Below are positions 36,644 through 45,852 of a stretch of 64,000 nucleotides of DNA, one piece after another. Origin of the DNA: Opitutus sp. (GTDB lineage: Bacteria; Verrucomicrobiota; Verrucomicrobiia; Opitutales; Opitutaceae); assembly GCA_013821985.1 (NCBI GenBank), contig PNJQ01000003.1, positions 34,760 to 98,759 on the forward strand, written 5' to 3'. Both the position numbers and the translations under genes were made by a program. The notes under the pieces are model-generated. The model saw only the letters and a program-made list of their open reading frames with translations. It was not told the DNA's origin and made no database searches. The number at the start of each line of letters is the position of its first letter. Position 1 is the first letter of the stretch.

Positions 36644-37921
36644 ATGATTCTTCGCCGGATACTTCTCACGCTCGGGTTCACCTTGGTTGTCGGGATCGGC
36701 TGGGCCCAGGACGCCGCCAAGACCGCGGCCGCCGCGGAAAAGACCACTGCCACCGAGGCCGCCGCAGTGGTGGTCACCGGTCAGGCCACTGCGCGCACCC
36801 CGGATTTCCTCGAGCATATCGTGGATGTCGTGCTCGAGTCATTGCATGTGTCGAATTCCGGCAACACCGTGACGCACTACGTCATCGCGATGGTGTTTCT
36901 CGTCGGCGCGCTGTTCATGCGCCACGTCCTCACGAAGATCGTTTTCGGTTTTCTCAAGCGCCTTGCCGCGCGCACGCGCACGACGCTCGACGACAAGTTG
37001 TTTCCGGCGCTCGAAACTCCGGCCGCCACGCTGATCATGCTGCTCGGCATTGTGGCCGCGCTGAAGGTGCTGAAGCTGTCGGAGGCGAGCGATGGAGCCG
37101 TGCGAGTCGGTTCGACCATTGCGCTCTCGCTCGTGTTGTTTTGGGGATTGCTGCGGGCGTTTGGCAGCGTGCTCGACCACGCGGGGGAACTGGCGCGCGC
37201 GAAGCAGTTGGGCATCGCGGCCTTCATGCCGTGGATCAAGAAGTCGCTCCTCACGGTCTTCTTTGTCGTCGGTCTGCTGATGATCGTGCAAAGCATGGGC
37301 TTTGACGTGAAGGCGCTCCTCGCCGGCCTGGGCATCGGTGGCCTGGCGTTCGCGCTCGCCGCGCAGGACACCATCGCGAATATTTTCGGCTCGATCGTGG
37401 TGGCGATCGATCAGCCGTTCAAAATCGGCGAGTTCGTGCGCATCGGGCCGTTTCTCGGTGGAGTGGAGGATATCGGTTTGCGCTCCACCAAGCTCCGGGC
37501 GCTCGACAAATCACTCGTCACGATCCCGAACAAAACCGTCGCCGCCGAGGCGATCACGAATCTGTCCCGGTTCACTCAGCGCCGCGTCGAACAGGTGATT
37601 GGCCTGACCTACGACACGCCCGCGGCGAAGATGGACGAGATCGTGGCGGAAATCCGACGCATCATCGAGAGCAAGCCGGAGATCATCACTTCGGAGACGC
37701 ACGTGTATTTTCGCGACTACAGCGCCTCGTCGCTCGATATCTGGATTGTCTATGTGTTCGCGTCACCCGACTTCGTGCAACACATGAAGATTCGCCAGCA
37801 GATCAACCTCGAGATCATGCGCGCCGTCGAAGCGCGTGGGCTGTCGTTCGCGTTTCCCACGCAAACGGTGCATGTTGCCTCCTTGCCCACTCCCGCGCCG
37901 GCGAATCCGGCGACGAATTAA
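36644..37921 (+). CDS. MscS-family mechanosensitive ion channel
   Basis: Signal peptide; 'LAGLGIGGLAFALAAQDTIANIFGSIVVAIDQPFKIGEFVRIG', 'LVTIPNKTVAAEAITNLSR'. Confidence 0.92.
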   Translation: MILRRILLTLGFTLVVGIGWAQDAAKTAAAAEKTTATEAAAVVVTGQATARTPDFLEHIVDVVLESLHVSNSGNTVTHYVIAMVFLVGALFMRHVLTKIVFGFLKRLAARTRTTLDDKLFPALETPAATLIMLLGIVAALKVLKLSEASDGAVRVGSTIALSLVLFWGLLRAFGSVLDHAGELARAKQLGIAAFMPWIKKSLLTVFFVVGLLMIVQSMGFDVKALLAGLGIGGLAFALAAQDTIANIFGSIVVAIDQPFKIGEFVRIGPFLGGVEDIGLRSTKLRALDKSLVTIPNKTVAAEAITNLSRFTQRRVEQVIGLTYDTPAAKMDEIVAEIRRIIESKPEIITSETHVYFRDYSASSLDIWIVYVFASPDFVQHMKIRQQINLEIMRAVEARGLSFAFPTQTVHVASLPTPAPANPATN

Positions 37922-37946
37922 AGGGGCGCGGCGGGGGCAAATGGAG

Positions 37947-37966
37947 CCGCGGCGCCCTCGCCGCGG
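37947..37966. repeat. Perfect inverted repeat between convergent genes
   Basis: CCGCGGCG-CCCT-CGCCGCGG. Confidence 0.7.
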
Positions 37967-38049
37967 TTGGGGCTCTTCGGCGGAACAATACGCGCCTACG
38001 GCAGCCCGTCCCCAAGGAATGGGGGTGAACTCGCGCGTCCCGGACGACC

Positions 38050-39183
38050 TCAGTCGAGCGTCTGCCGATAGCGCTTGAGGCCGACCGTCATCGCCACCGC
38101 CATGAAGAGCAGGATCGGCCAGAGTTCGGGCAGGATCTCCGCGACCCCGTTTCCCTTGAGCAAAATCCCGCGGACGATGCGGAGGAAATGCGTCAGTGGC
38201 AGACACGAGCCGAGCACCTGCGCCCAGTCGGGCATGCCGCGGAACGGAAACATGAAACCTGAAAGCAGGATCGACGGCAGGAAGAAAAAGAAGGCCATCT
38301 GCACCGCCTGCAGTTGATTTTGCGCGAGGGTGGAAAACGTGATTCCCACCGCGAGGTTCGCGGCGATGAAGAGAAACGCGATCGCATAGACGAGCGGAAT
38401 GCTGCCCACGAGCGGGACGTGGAAGAGGAACGCCGCCGCGAGCAGGATCAGCGTCAACTGCACGTAGCCGACGATGATGTAGGGCAGGATTTTTCCCGCC
38501 ATCACCTCAAAGGGGCGAACGGGGGTGGCGAGGAGGTTTTCCATCGTGCCGCGCTCGCGTTCGCGCGTGATGGCGAGCGCGGTGATGATGATCATGGTCA
38601 TCGTCAGCACGACGCCCATCAGGCCGGGAACGACGTTGTATTGCGTGATGTTTTCCGGGTTGTAGTGCGCATGCAGGCGCAGGTCGATCGGTCCCGCGCG
38701 ATCGCGCAGATGGGCGAGCGGGCCTTTCAGGTCCCGATCGAAAATGTTGCCGGCGAGCGCGCGCACCGCGGCGACGGCGGGGCCGGTGGCGGCCGGATCG
38801 GTGGCGTCGGCCTCAAGGAGCAGAGCGGGGCGTTCGCCGCGCAGGATGCGCCGCGAAAAATCGATGGGAATGTTCAGCACGAATTGCACCTCGCCGAGCT
38901 GCAGCAATTCCCGCGCTTCGTCCTCGGTGCGCACCTCTCGCACGACGGAGAAATACTCGCTGTGTTTCATCGCCCAGACGAGCGTCCGTGAAAACGGGCC
39001 GTGGTCGGCACTCAGCACCGCGGTCGGCAGGTGCTTGGGGTCCGAGTTGATCGCAAAGCCGAAGAGCATCAACTGCAGCAGCGGAATGCCGACCATCATC
39101 GCGAACGTCACGCGGTCGCGCTTCATCTGCACGAATTCCTTCAGCACAACCGCCCAGAAACGATGGAACGCAAAGCGGCTCAT
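38050..39183 (-). CDS. ABC-2 type transporter permease
   Basis: 'VLKEFVQMKRDRVTFAMMVGIPLLQLMLFGFAINSDP', 'ITRERERGTMENLLATPVRPFEVMAGKILPY'. Confidence 0.92.
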   Translation of the reverse strand: MSRFAFHRFWAVVLKEFVQMKRDRVTFAMMVGIPLLQLMLFGFAINSDPKHLPTAVLSADHGPFSRTLVWAMKHSEYFSVVREVRTEDEARELLQLGEVQFVLNIPIDFSRRILRGERPALLLEADATDPAATGPAVAAVRALAGNIFDRDLKGPLAHLRDRAGPIDLRLHAHYNPENITQYNVVPGLMGVVLTMTMIIITALAITRERERGTMENLLATPVRPFEVMAGKILPYIIVGYVQLTLILLAAAFLFHVPLVGSIPLVYAIAFLFIAANLAVGITFSTLAQNQLQAVQMAFFFFLPSILLSGFMFPFRGMPDWAQVLGSCLPLTHFLRIVRGILLKGNGVAEILPELWPILLFMAVAMTVGLKRYRQTLD

Positions 39184-39304
39184 GCCTTGATCCCTTTCGC
39201 GCGGACCGCGCCGTGATAAAGGTCAGCCGCCCCGCAGGGGCCATCACTCAACTTGTCTCCGAATAGGTGACAAGACGGCGGGTCGGACGGTGTCGGTGTC
39301 GCCC

Positions 39305-40240
39305 TCATTTGAAGTTATCCTTGGCGTGGTCCATCAGACAGATGAACACGTCCTCGAGGCTGCTCGCGACGCGCCGCCACTGGTGACGGGGATCGCGCAC
39401 GGCCGCGATAGCGGCTTCGAGCGCAGCGGTGTCGTGGCCGGAGACGTGCAGCGTGTTGCCGAACGGGACAACCTGCTCGACCCCGGGACACCCGCGCAGG
39501 CGCTCGGCTACTTCGTAAAGCTCCGGTCCGGTCGCTTCCCACGTCGAAAGGCTCGCGCTCGCGACCACTTCGCTCACGGTGCCCCGGGCGAGGAGTTCGC
39601 CATATGCGAGGTAGGCGAGGCGGTGGCAGCGCTCCGCTTCGTCCATGTAGTGCGTGGTGATGAGCACCGTGAGACCCTCGGCAGCGAGCGCGTGGATTTC
39701 GTCCCAGAAATCGCGGCGTGCCTTCGGATCGACCCCCGCGGTCGGCTCGTCGAGCAGCAGCAGTTTGGGCGAGTGAATCAGGCATGCCGCGAGGGCGAGG
39801 CGCTGTTTCCAGCCGCCGGACAGCTGCCCGGCGAGTTGCGCGCTGCGTCCCTGCAAGCCGAGTCGTTCGAGCGCGCGTTCGACGGCCTGCTTGCGGTCCG
39901 GCACGGCATAAACGCGGGCGATGAAATCCAGGTTTTCGCGAATGCTGAGGTCCTCGTAATAACTGAATTTTTGCGTCATGTAGCCGACGTGCGTGCGGAT
40001 CTCGCGTTGCTGGCGGAGCACGTCGTAGCCGAGGCAGGTGCCGTGTCCGCCGTCGGGCGTGAGCAAACCGCAGAGCATGCGGATGAACGTCGTCTTGCCG
40101 CTCCCATTCGGCCCGAGAAATCCGTAGATCTCGCCCTGCCTCACCTGCAGATCGATGCCGTTGACGACGGTTTTGCTGCCGAAGCGTTTCGTGATGCCCG
40201 CGACGTCGATGACGAACTTTGGCTCGCTGGCGCTCATCAA
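39305..40240 (-). CDS. ABC transporter ATP-binding protein
   Basis: Walker A 'GFLGPNGSGKTTFIRML', signature 'LSGGWKQRLALA', Walker B 'LLLLDEPTAGVDP'. Confidence 0.95.
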   Translation of the reverse strand: MMSASEPKFVIDVAGITKRFGSKTVVNGIDLQVRQGEIYGFLGPNGSGKTTFIRMLCGLLTPDGGHGTCLGYDVLRQQREIRTHVGYMTQKFSYYEDLSIRENLDFIARVYAVPDRKQAVERALERLGLQGRSAQLAGQLSGGWKQRLALAACLIHSPKLLLLDEPTAGVDPKARRDFWDEIHALAAEGLTVLITTHYMDEAERCHRLAYLAYGELLARGTVSEVVASASLSTWEATGPELYEVAERLRGCPGVEQVVPFGNTLHVSGHDTAALEAAIAAVRDPRHQWRRVASSLEDVFICLMDHAKDNFK

Positions 40241-41202
40241 CGGCGGACATCGACCGGCTGACCCGGATGAAAATCGCGCGCGGCTGCCGCGTCGATCGGC
40301 TGTGCTTCGATCATGAACACGAGCTTCGCGCGATTCTCGCGATTGTAGAGAATGGGCGGCGTGTATTCCGGCTGGGGGGAGAGGTAGGAGATGCGTGCGG
40401 CGATCGCGTTGGCGCGGCCGCTGACGTGGACTTGCACGGTGTCCCCCGCCTTCAAGTTCGCGAACTCCGCCTCGGGCACGAAGAAGCGCACCTTGAGATT
40501 CTCCGGGGGCAACAGCGACACGACCGGTGCGCCCGCGGGCACGAACTCGCCTTCGCGATAAAGGGTGTCGTAGATGAGCGCGCTGGCCGTCGCCACGGGG
40601 GATTTTTGCGCGAGGCTCCAGGCGGCGCGATCGACGGCGGCGCGCGCGGCGGCGGCATCAGCTTCGGCGGCCGTGATTACATCGGCGCGGGCGCCGAGCT
40701 GGGCAGTGGCCAACTGGGCCTCGGCGCCAGCGACCTGTTTCAAGTTCGCCTCATGCGTGAGCCGGGCGCGATCGAGGTCGTCGTCGCTCACCACCTTCGC
40801 ATCATGCAGGCGGGCGAGCCGGGCGAACTCGCGTGCCGAGAGATCGGCCGCGGCGGCGGCCTGGGCGACGCGGGCTTCGAGGGCGGCGAGTTCGGTCGGG
40901 CGCTGGCCCTTGGAAAGATCGGCGACTTTCGCCTCGGCTTGGCGGAGGCGTTCGACGGCCTCGCGATGCGTCGCCTGCTCGGCCGCCTGTTCGAGGCGGA
41001 AAAGCGGCGTGCCGGTCTCGATCCGCGTGCCGCGCGTTACGGCGAGGTGTTCGAGTCGTCCGGCGAGTGGTGCGGCGACATGCACGAACTCGCCCTCGAA
41101 GTAACCTTGCCAAAGTCCGGTCGAAGGCGCGCGGCGGCAGCCCGCGAGTGCGGCGAGCGCGAGCACGGCGCAGAGAAATTTAACGGCCGAATAATTTTTC
41201 AT
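40237..41202 (-). CDS. HlyD-family efflux adaptor (membrane fusion) protein
   Basis: Lipobox 'ALAALAGC', 'GYFEGEFVHVAAPLAGRLEHLAVTRGTRIETGTPLFRLE', barrel-sandwich and coiled-coil; ATGA overlap with ATPase gene. Confidence 0.92.
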   Translation of the reverse strand: MKNYSAVKFLCAVLALAALAGCRRAPSTGLWQGYFEGEFVHVAAPLAGRLEHLAVTRGTRIETGTPLFRLEQAAEQATHREAVERLRQAEAKVADLSKGQRPTELAALEARVAQAAAAADLSAREFARLARLHDAKVVSDDDLDRARLTHEANLKQVAGAEAQLATAQLGARADVITAAEADAAAARAAVDRAAWSLAQKSPVATASALIYDTLYREGEFVPAGAPVVSLLPPENLKVRFFVPEAEFANLKAGDTVQVHVSGRANAIAARISYLSPQPEYTPPILYNRENRAKLVFMIEAQPIDAAAARDFHPGQPVDVRR

Positions 41203-41812
41203 AGTCTTTGCGACCGGCGGGCGTGAGCAGGCCGCCGAAGAAGAGGTTCATGGCGCGTTCAAAGGTTTCATGGGGTGCAAGGCGGAGGTGTTCGAGATTG
41301 GCCGGTTGCATCAGGCCCTGCATCGCGTGCAGGAGAAATTCGCCCGCGAATTGCGGGTCGAGATCCGGACGCACCTTGCCGCTCAACTGACCCTGCTCGA
41401 TGAGCCGGCCGAAAATGTAGGGGATGTTCTTGCGTCGCAGGTCGGAGATCAGGTCGTGCAACGCCGGCGCGAAACGTTGCAGATCGCGGAAGAGATGCGG
41501 CGAAAGCTGCCCAAGCCGCTGCAGCATGCCGCCGGTGAAACCACGGAGTTTCTCGGCGAAGGTCAGCCGGCGATCCGAGAGGATCGCGTCGGCCTCGGTG
41601 CGCACTTCGCGGGCAAATTCCTCGATCGCGGTGCGCACGAGTTCCTCCTTTCCGTCGAAATGCTGGTAGAGCGTTTTCTTGCTCATGCCGAGTTCGACCG
41701 CGAGATCGTCCATCGTCAGCGCGCTGTAACCGCGCGCGAACAACTGGGCGCGCGCCGCCCGCAGAATGCGACGACGGCCGGCGTGAGTGGAATCGAGGGT
41801 GGGAACGGTCAT
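41180..41812 (-). CDS. TetR-family transcriptional regulator
   Basis: 'RRRILRAARAQLFARGYSALTMDDLAVELGMSKKTLYQHFDGKEELV'. Confidence 0.95.
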   Translation of the reverse strand: MTVPTLDSTHAGRRRILRAARAQLFARGYSALTMDDLAVELGMSKKTLYQHFDGKEELVRTAIEEFAREVRTEADAILSDRRLTFAEKLRGFTGGMLQRLGQLSPHLFRDLQRFAPALHDLISDLRRKNIPYIFGRLIEQGQLSGKVRPDLDPQFAGEFLLHAMQGLMQPANLEHLRLAPHETFERAMNLFFGGLLTPAGRKDYEKLFGR

Positions 41813-41964
41813 AGCCTGAGGAAACTAAAAACGTATTCTTAGTTTCCACGCAAGCCGCATCTGTGCACCCCAGCGGGGCGAACGGCTAGCGGCGACGTGG
41901 TTGACCTCCGCGCTCCGGAGTGAAGAGGCCAGGCCTCGCTCCCGTCCGCCGTGGGTGGGGCGGG

Positions 41965-42330
41965 TCAGTCGCGTCCGCCGCGATCGTCGCCGAAGCGGCG
42001 GGGACCCCCACGGCCGCCTCCGCGCCCGCCGCCGGAGCCGCCGCGATCGCCGCCTCCGCCGCTGCGCGGCGGGCGTTCCTCGCGCGGTCGGGCGAGACTC
42101 ACCGTCATCGCGCGACCGCTCATCTCGTGCCCATGAAATTTCTCGACCGCTTTGTTCGCGTCCTCGGGGCTGCCCATCGTGACGAAGGCGAAGCCGCGTG
42201 ATCGGCCGCTGATTTTGTCGAAGACGATTTCGACGACGCTGACGACGCCGACCTGGGCGAAGAGCCCCTCGAGGTCCTGCGCCGTGGTGGTGAACGGGAT
42301 GTTCCCGACGTAGAGCTTGCTGTTGTCCAT
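41965..42330 (-). CDS. RRM RNA-binding protein with Gly/Arg-rich tail
   Basis: RNP2 'LYVGNIPF', RNP1 'RGFAFVTM', tail 'GGGGDRGGSGGGRGGGRGGPRRFGDDRGGRD'. Confidence 0.93.
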   Translation of the reverse strand: MDNSKLYVGNIPFTTTAQDLEGLFAQVGVVSVVEIVFDKISGRSRGFAFVTMGSPEDANKAVEKFHGHEMSGRAMTVSLARPREERPPRSGGGGDRGGSGGGRGGGRGGPRRFGDDRGGRD

Positions 42331-42542
42331 GGGGGTGCGGGCGGCGTTGCGCGGAGGTCGCCCGTTCCCGGCGGTCGGGATTCGAATCGTCGGCGAACGC
42401 GACACGGCGTCCGCCGGAAACTCTGCGTGGCGAGGAGAGTCTGCAAAACAACCGGAGCCCAACGTGGGGCAGTCTGCGTCGGACCAGCGGCGGAGCAAGT
42501 GCGCAAATATCGCGCGCGATCGCCAGCGCGACTCCCGCTGGC

Positions 42543-43130
42543 TCAGTCCGGCGGAAACGGCGCGGCGCTGCCGCCGAGGTGGCGCCAGTCGCGCCGCAAC
42601 ACGCCGTAGAACACCACGTCTTCGAACCGGCCATTTTTCCACATCATGCGCGGACTCGTGCCCTCGCGTTTCATCCCGATCTTCAGCAGCACGCGCCCTG
42701 AGGCTGGGTTGGTGCCGTAATGGTGGGCCTGCACGCGGTTCAGCTCCAGCACGCGAAAGGCAAAATCCGTCACCGCGGCCGCCGCCTCGGTGGCGAAGCC
42801 GTGGCTCCAATACGGCACGCCGATCCAGTAGCCGAGTTCGGCACGCGCGTGTTCCTCGGCGATGGTCAGCCCCATGGAGCCGATGAGTGCCCCTTGATTT
42901 TTCAGCGTGACCGCGAGCGCCAGGATGCGATGTGCGGCCCACTCGGCGCCGTGCGTTGCGATCCATTGCTCCGCCGCTCCATCGGGATAGGGGTGCGGAA
43001 TCAACGCGGTGGCGTTCGCCACTTCGCGTGCTCCGGCGAGCTGTTGCACGAAAGGCGCGTCGGTGAGATCGAACCCGCGCAGCAGGAGGCGCGGCGTTTC
43101 GATGACCGGGAATTCCGCCGGAAACTGCAT
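42543..43130 (-). CDS. RimJ/RimL-type GNAT acetyltransferase
   Basis: 'IETPRLLLRGFDLTDAPFV', 'AELGYWIGVPYWSHGFATEAAAAVTDFAF', 'NPASGRVLLKIGMKREG'. Confidence 0.92.
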   Translation of the reverse strand: MQFPAEFPVIETPRLLLRGFDLTDAPFVQQLAGAREVANATALIPHPYPDGAAEQWIATHGAEWAAHRILALAVTLKNQGALIGSMGLTIAEEHARAELGYWIGVPYWSHGFATEAAAAVTDFAFRVLELNRVQAHHYGTNPASGRVLLKIGMKREGTSPRMMWKNGRFEDVVFYGVLRRDWRHLGGSAAPFPPD

Positions 43131-43224
43131 TGTGCGGAAAGCTGGCGCGGCGTTTGCCGGGCGGCGAGGTGAAATTCAAGCGGATTTCTCCTCTGAGAAA
43201 GGTGATTTTCCCTCTAGAAAATCG

Positions 43225-43252
43225 TTGCATCGCCCCCGTGCCGTTCTAATAC
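43225..43252 (+). promoter_or_regulatory. Sigma-70-like promoter of the SWIB gene
   Basis: TTGCAT - 16 bp - TAATAC, about 10 bp upstream of ATG 43263. Confidence 0.5.
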
Positions 43253-43262
43253 GGGAAGCACT

Positions 43263-43532
43263 ATGGCAAAGAAATCTGCTCGCAAACCCAACGCAAAGTT
43301 CATGGCCCCGGTCCAACCGGACGCCACTCTCGCCGCCGTCGTCGGCTCGAAGCCGCTTCCGCGCACCGAAATGACCAAGAAGCTCTGGGCCTACATCAAG
43401 AAGAACAACCTGCAGGACAAAAAGAATCGCCGCATGATCAATGCGGACGATGCCCTCAAGGCTGTCTTCGGTGGCAAGTCGCAGGTCAGCATGTTCGACA
43501 TGACGAAGCTCGTGTCGAAGCACGTCTCCTGA
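43263..43532 (+). CDS. SWIB/MDM2 domain protein
   Basis: 'LPRTEMTKKLWAYIKKNNLQDKKNRRMINADDALKAVFGGKSQVSMFDMTKLVSKHV'. Confidence 0.93.
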   Translation: MAKKSARKPNAKFMAPVQPDATLAAVVGSKPLPRTEMTKKLWAYIKKNNLQDKKNRRMINADDALKAVFGGKSQVSMFDMTKLVSKHVS

Positions 43533-43558
43533 TTCGGCGCCCAACTCGTTTTTCCACG

Positions 43559-43590
43559 ACCGCCGCGAAGTGATTCGCGGCGGTTTTGTT
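43559..43590 (+). terminator. Intrinsic terminator of SWIB gene
   Basis: ACCGCCGCGAA-GTGA-TTCGCGGCGGT then TTTGTTTT. Confidence 0.85.
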
Positions 43591-45789
43591 TTGCGCGGGT
43601 TTCGCGCAGCGAATTGGCTTCGGTCGTCCTCCACTCCCTTGCGCCTCTCCTGGCCAGCCGTCCGCTTCGCCCTCGTGTGGCTCCTCGTCGCCGCGCTGGC
43701 GGGCGCCGTCGGGTGGTGGTCGTCCCGAGCACACCAGGAGACACTTCGGGCCCAGCTCGTCGATCGGGCGGAACGTTGCGCAGTGGCATTCGTGACGGAG
43801 GACACCCTCGCGCTCACCGGAACTCCCTCCGAGGTCGATCTTCCGGCATATCGCGCGGTCAAGGACCGGCTGCAGCGTCTGCGGGCGGTGAGCCCCGGCG
43901 TGCGTTTCGTGTATCTTTTTCGTTCCACGGAGCGGCCGGGCCACGTGGTGTTTCTCGCCGATTCCGAACCGGCCGATTCGCCGCAGATTTCCCTGCCCGG
44001 CGACGATTACCCGGAGGCCCTCAATTCCCCTGGGCTGCAATCCATCCTGCGCGATCTGCGGCCGAGCACCGAAGGACCGCTGCGCGATTCGTTTGGCGAG
44101 TGGGTGACGGCCTACGCGCCGGTCGGCGACCGGCCGCTGCCGGGTGCACCGCGCGTCGTGCTCGGGATCGACGTCGATTCCTCGAGCTGGCGCCGCGAGC
44201 TGTTCACCGAAGGCACGACGAACGCCGCCTTGGTGCTGCTCGTGCTCGGGATGCCGCTTGGCGTGTGGCAGGTGCTCCGACGCGAGCGCAGCTTCAGCCG
44301 CGAGATCCACCGTCTCTCCGCGGCGATTCAGCAAAGCCACTCCGCCATCCTCATCGCGACGCCCGGCCGCGTGATCGAATATGCCAACGACGGATGCCTC
44401 GCCGCCACCGGATACCGGCTCGAGGAACTCGTTGGCCAGTCCACCGGGCTGCTGCTCCCCGATGACAATATCGGGTTTGACCGCGGTGCGCTCCTGCAGC
44501 GCCTGCTCGCGGGCGAGCGCTGGCAGGGCGAGATCCGCATCCGTCGCCGCAACGGCGACGTCTTTCCCGCCCGCGCGTTTTTCTCTCCGGTGCGCGACCG
44601 CCACGGTCGTGTGACCAACCTCGTCGCCGTGCTCGACGACATCAGCGACCTGAAAAAGGCGGAGGACGCTCTCCGCGTCGCGCGGGATCAGGCGCAGTCC
44701 GCCGACCGCGCGAAGGGTGAGTTTCTCGCGGTGATGAGCCACGAGCTGCGCACGCCGCTGAACGGCATCATCGGCTTCGCCTCGCTGTTGCAGGAAACGA
44801 CGCTCTCGGCCGAGCAGACCGATTACGCGGAGACGATTCGCAAGAGCGGGGAGGCGCTGCTCACGCTGACCAACGAGCTGCTCGATTACTCCCGCCTCGA
44901 CGCGGGACGCATGCAGCTCGATCTGCAGGCATGTTCCCCGCGCTTGGTGGTCGAGGAGGCGGTGGAATTGCTCTCCGCGCGCGCGGCGGAGAAGCAACTC
45001 GAGTTGCTCGTCTCGTTCGGCTCGCAGGTGCCGGCGCACGTCATGGCGGATCCCGGCCGATTGCGGCAGGTGATCGTCAATCTCGTGGCCAACGCGATCA
45101 AGTTCACGCCGGCCGGCGAAGTCGAAGTCGAGGTGAACAGCGCGCTGGTGGCCGGGACGGAAAATTCGCGCGCGCGCCTCGAGTTCATCGTGCGCGACTC
45201 AGGCGTCGGCATCGCGTCCGAGGTGCAGGACCGGTTGTTCAAGCCGTTCAGTCAGGTGGACACGTCTTCGACGCGCCGTCACGGCGGGGCCGGTCTTGGT
45301 CTCGCGATCAGCCGCAGTCTGGTGCAGTTGATGGAAGGGGAGATCGAAGTGGAGAGTGCGCCCGGCGCCGGGTCGGTGTTTCGTTTTTTTCTGCCGGTCC
45401 GCGTCATCGAGCCCGGCATCCCGCTGCCCGCACTGCCGCCGCGCCGCGTCGCGATCGTGTCGTCGCATTCGCGCTCGCGCCAGCAATACGCGCGGCTCCT
45501 CGAGGGGTGGGGGCTCCAAGTCGAGGCGTTCGAGAATCTCACGAAGCTGCCGGTGAATCCGGCGCATGAGCTGTTGCTCGTGGACGTGCCCACGCGGGAT
45601 GCCGGCCTGTGGCCCGCGCCGATTCGCGGGCACGCGGGATTGAGCGGCATCCCGATTGTCGGGTTGGTGGCCGTGAGCGTGCCGCCGGCGCTGCGCGACG
45701 AGTTGCGCGAATGTTTCCGGGCGCTGCTGAAAAAGCCGCTGCGCGATACGCTCTGTCACGCCGTGCTACAGGGTTTGTTGAAGCCCTGA
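43570..45789 (+). CDS. Membrane PAS-containing sensor histidine kinase with receiver-like C-terminus (start uncertain)
   Basis: TM helices, PAS 'HSAILIATPGRVIEYANDGCLAATGY', HisKA 'FLAVMSHELRTPLNGIIGFASLL', HATPase 'NLVANAIKFTP...GGAGLGLAISRSLVQLM'. Confidence 0.92.
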   Translation: MIRGGFVLRGFRAANWLRSSSTPLRLSWPAVRFALVWLLVAALAGAVGWWSSRAHQETLRAQLVDRAERCAVAFVTEDTLALTGTPSEVDLPAYRAVKDRLQRLRAVSPGVRFVYLFRSTERPGHVVFLADSEPADSPQISLPGDDYPEALNSPGLQSILRDLRPSTEGPLRDSFGEWVTAYAPVGDRPLPGAPRVVLGIDVDSSSWRRELFTEGTTNAALVLLVLGMPLGVWQVLRRERSFSREIHRLSAAIQQSHSAILIATPGRVIEYANDGCLAATGYRLEELVGQSTGLLLPDDNIGFDRGALLQRLLAGERWQGEIRIRRRNGDVFPARAFFSPVRDRHGRVTNLVAVLDDISDLKKAEDALRVARDQAQSADRAKGEFLAVMSHELRTPLNGIIGFASLLQETTLSAEQTDYAETIRKSGEALLTLTNELLDYSRLDAGRMQLDLQACSPRLVVEEAVELLSARAAEKQLELLVSFGSQVPAHVMADPGRLRQVIVNLVANAIKFTPAGEVEVEVNSALVAGTENSRARLEFIVRDSGVGIASEVQDRLFKPFSQVDTSSTRRHGGAGLGLAISRSLVQLMEGEIEVESAPGAGSVFRFFLPVRVIEPGIPLPALPPRRVAIVSSHSRSRQQYARLLEGWGLQVEAFENLTKLPVNPAHELLLVDVPTRDAGLWPAPIRGHAGLSGIPIVGLVAVSVPPALRDELRECFRALLKKPLRDTLCHAVLQGLLKP

Positions 45790-45852
45790 GCCGGCGCGGC
45801 GGGTTTGCTCTTGGAGTGCGGAGTCCGGCGGCTACGCTGCGCGCTTTTCCCG

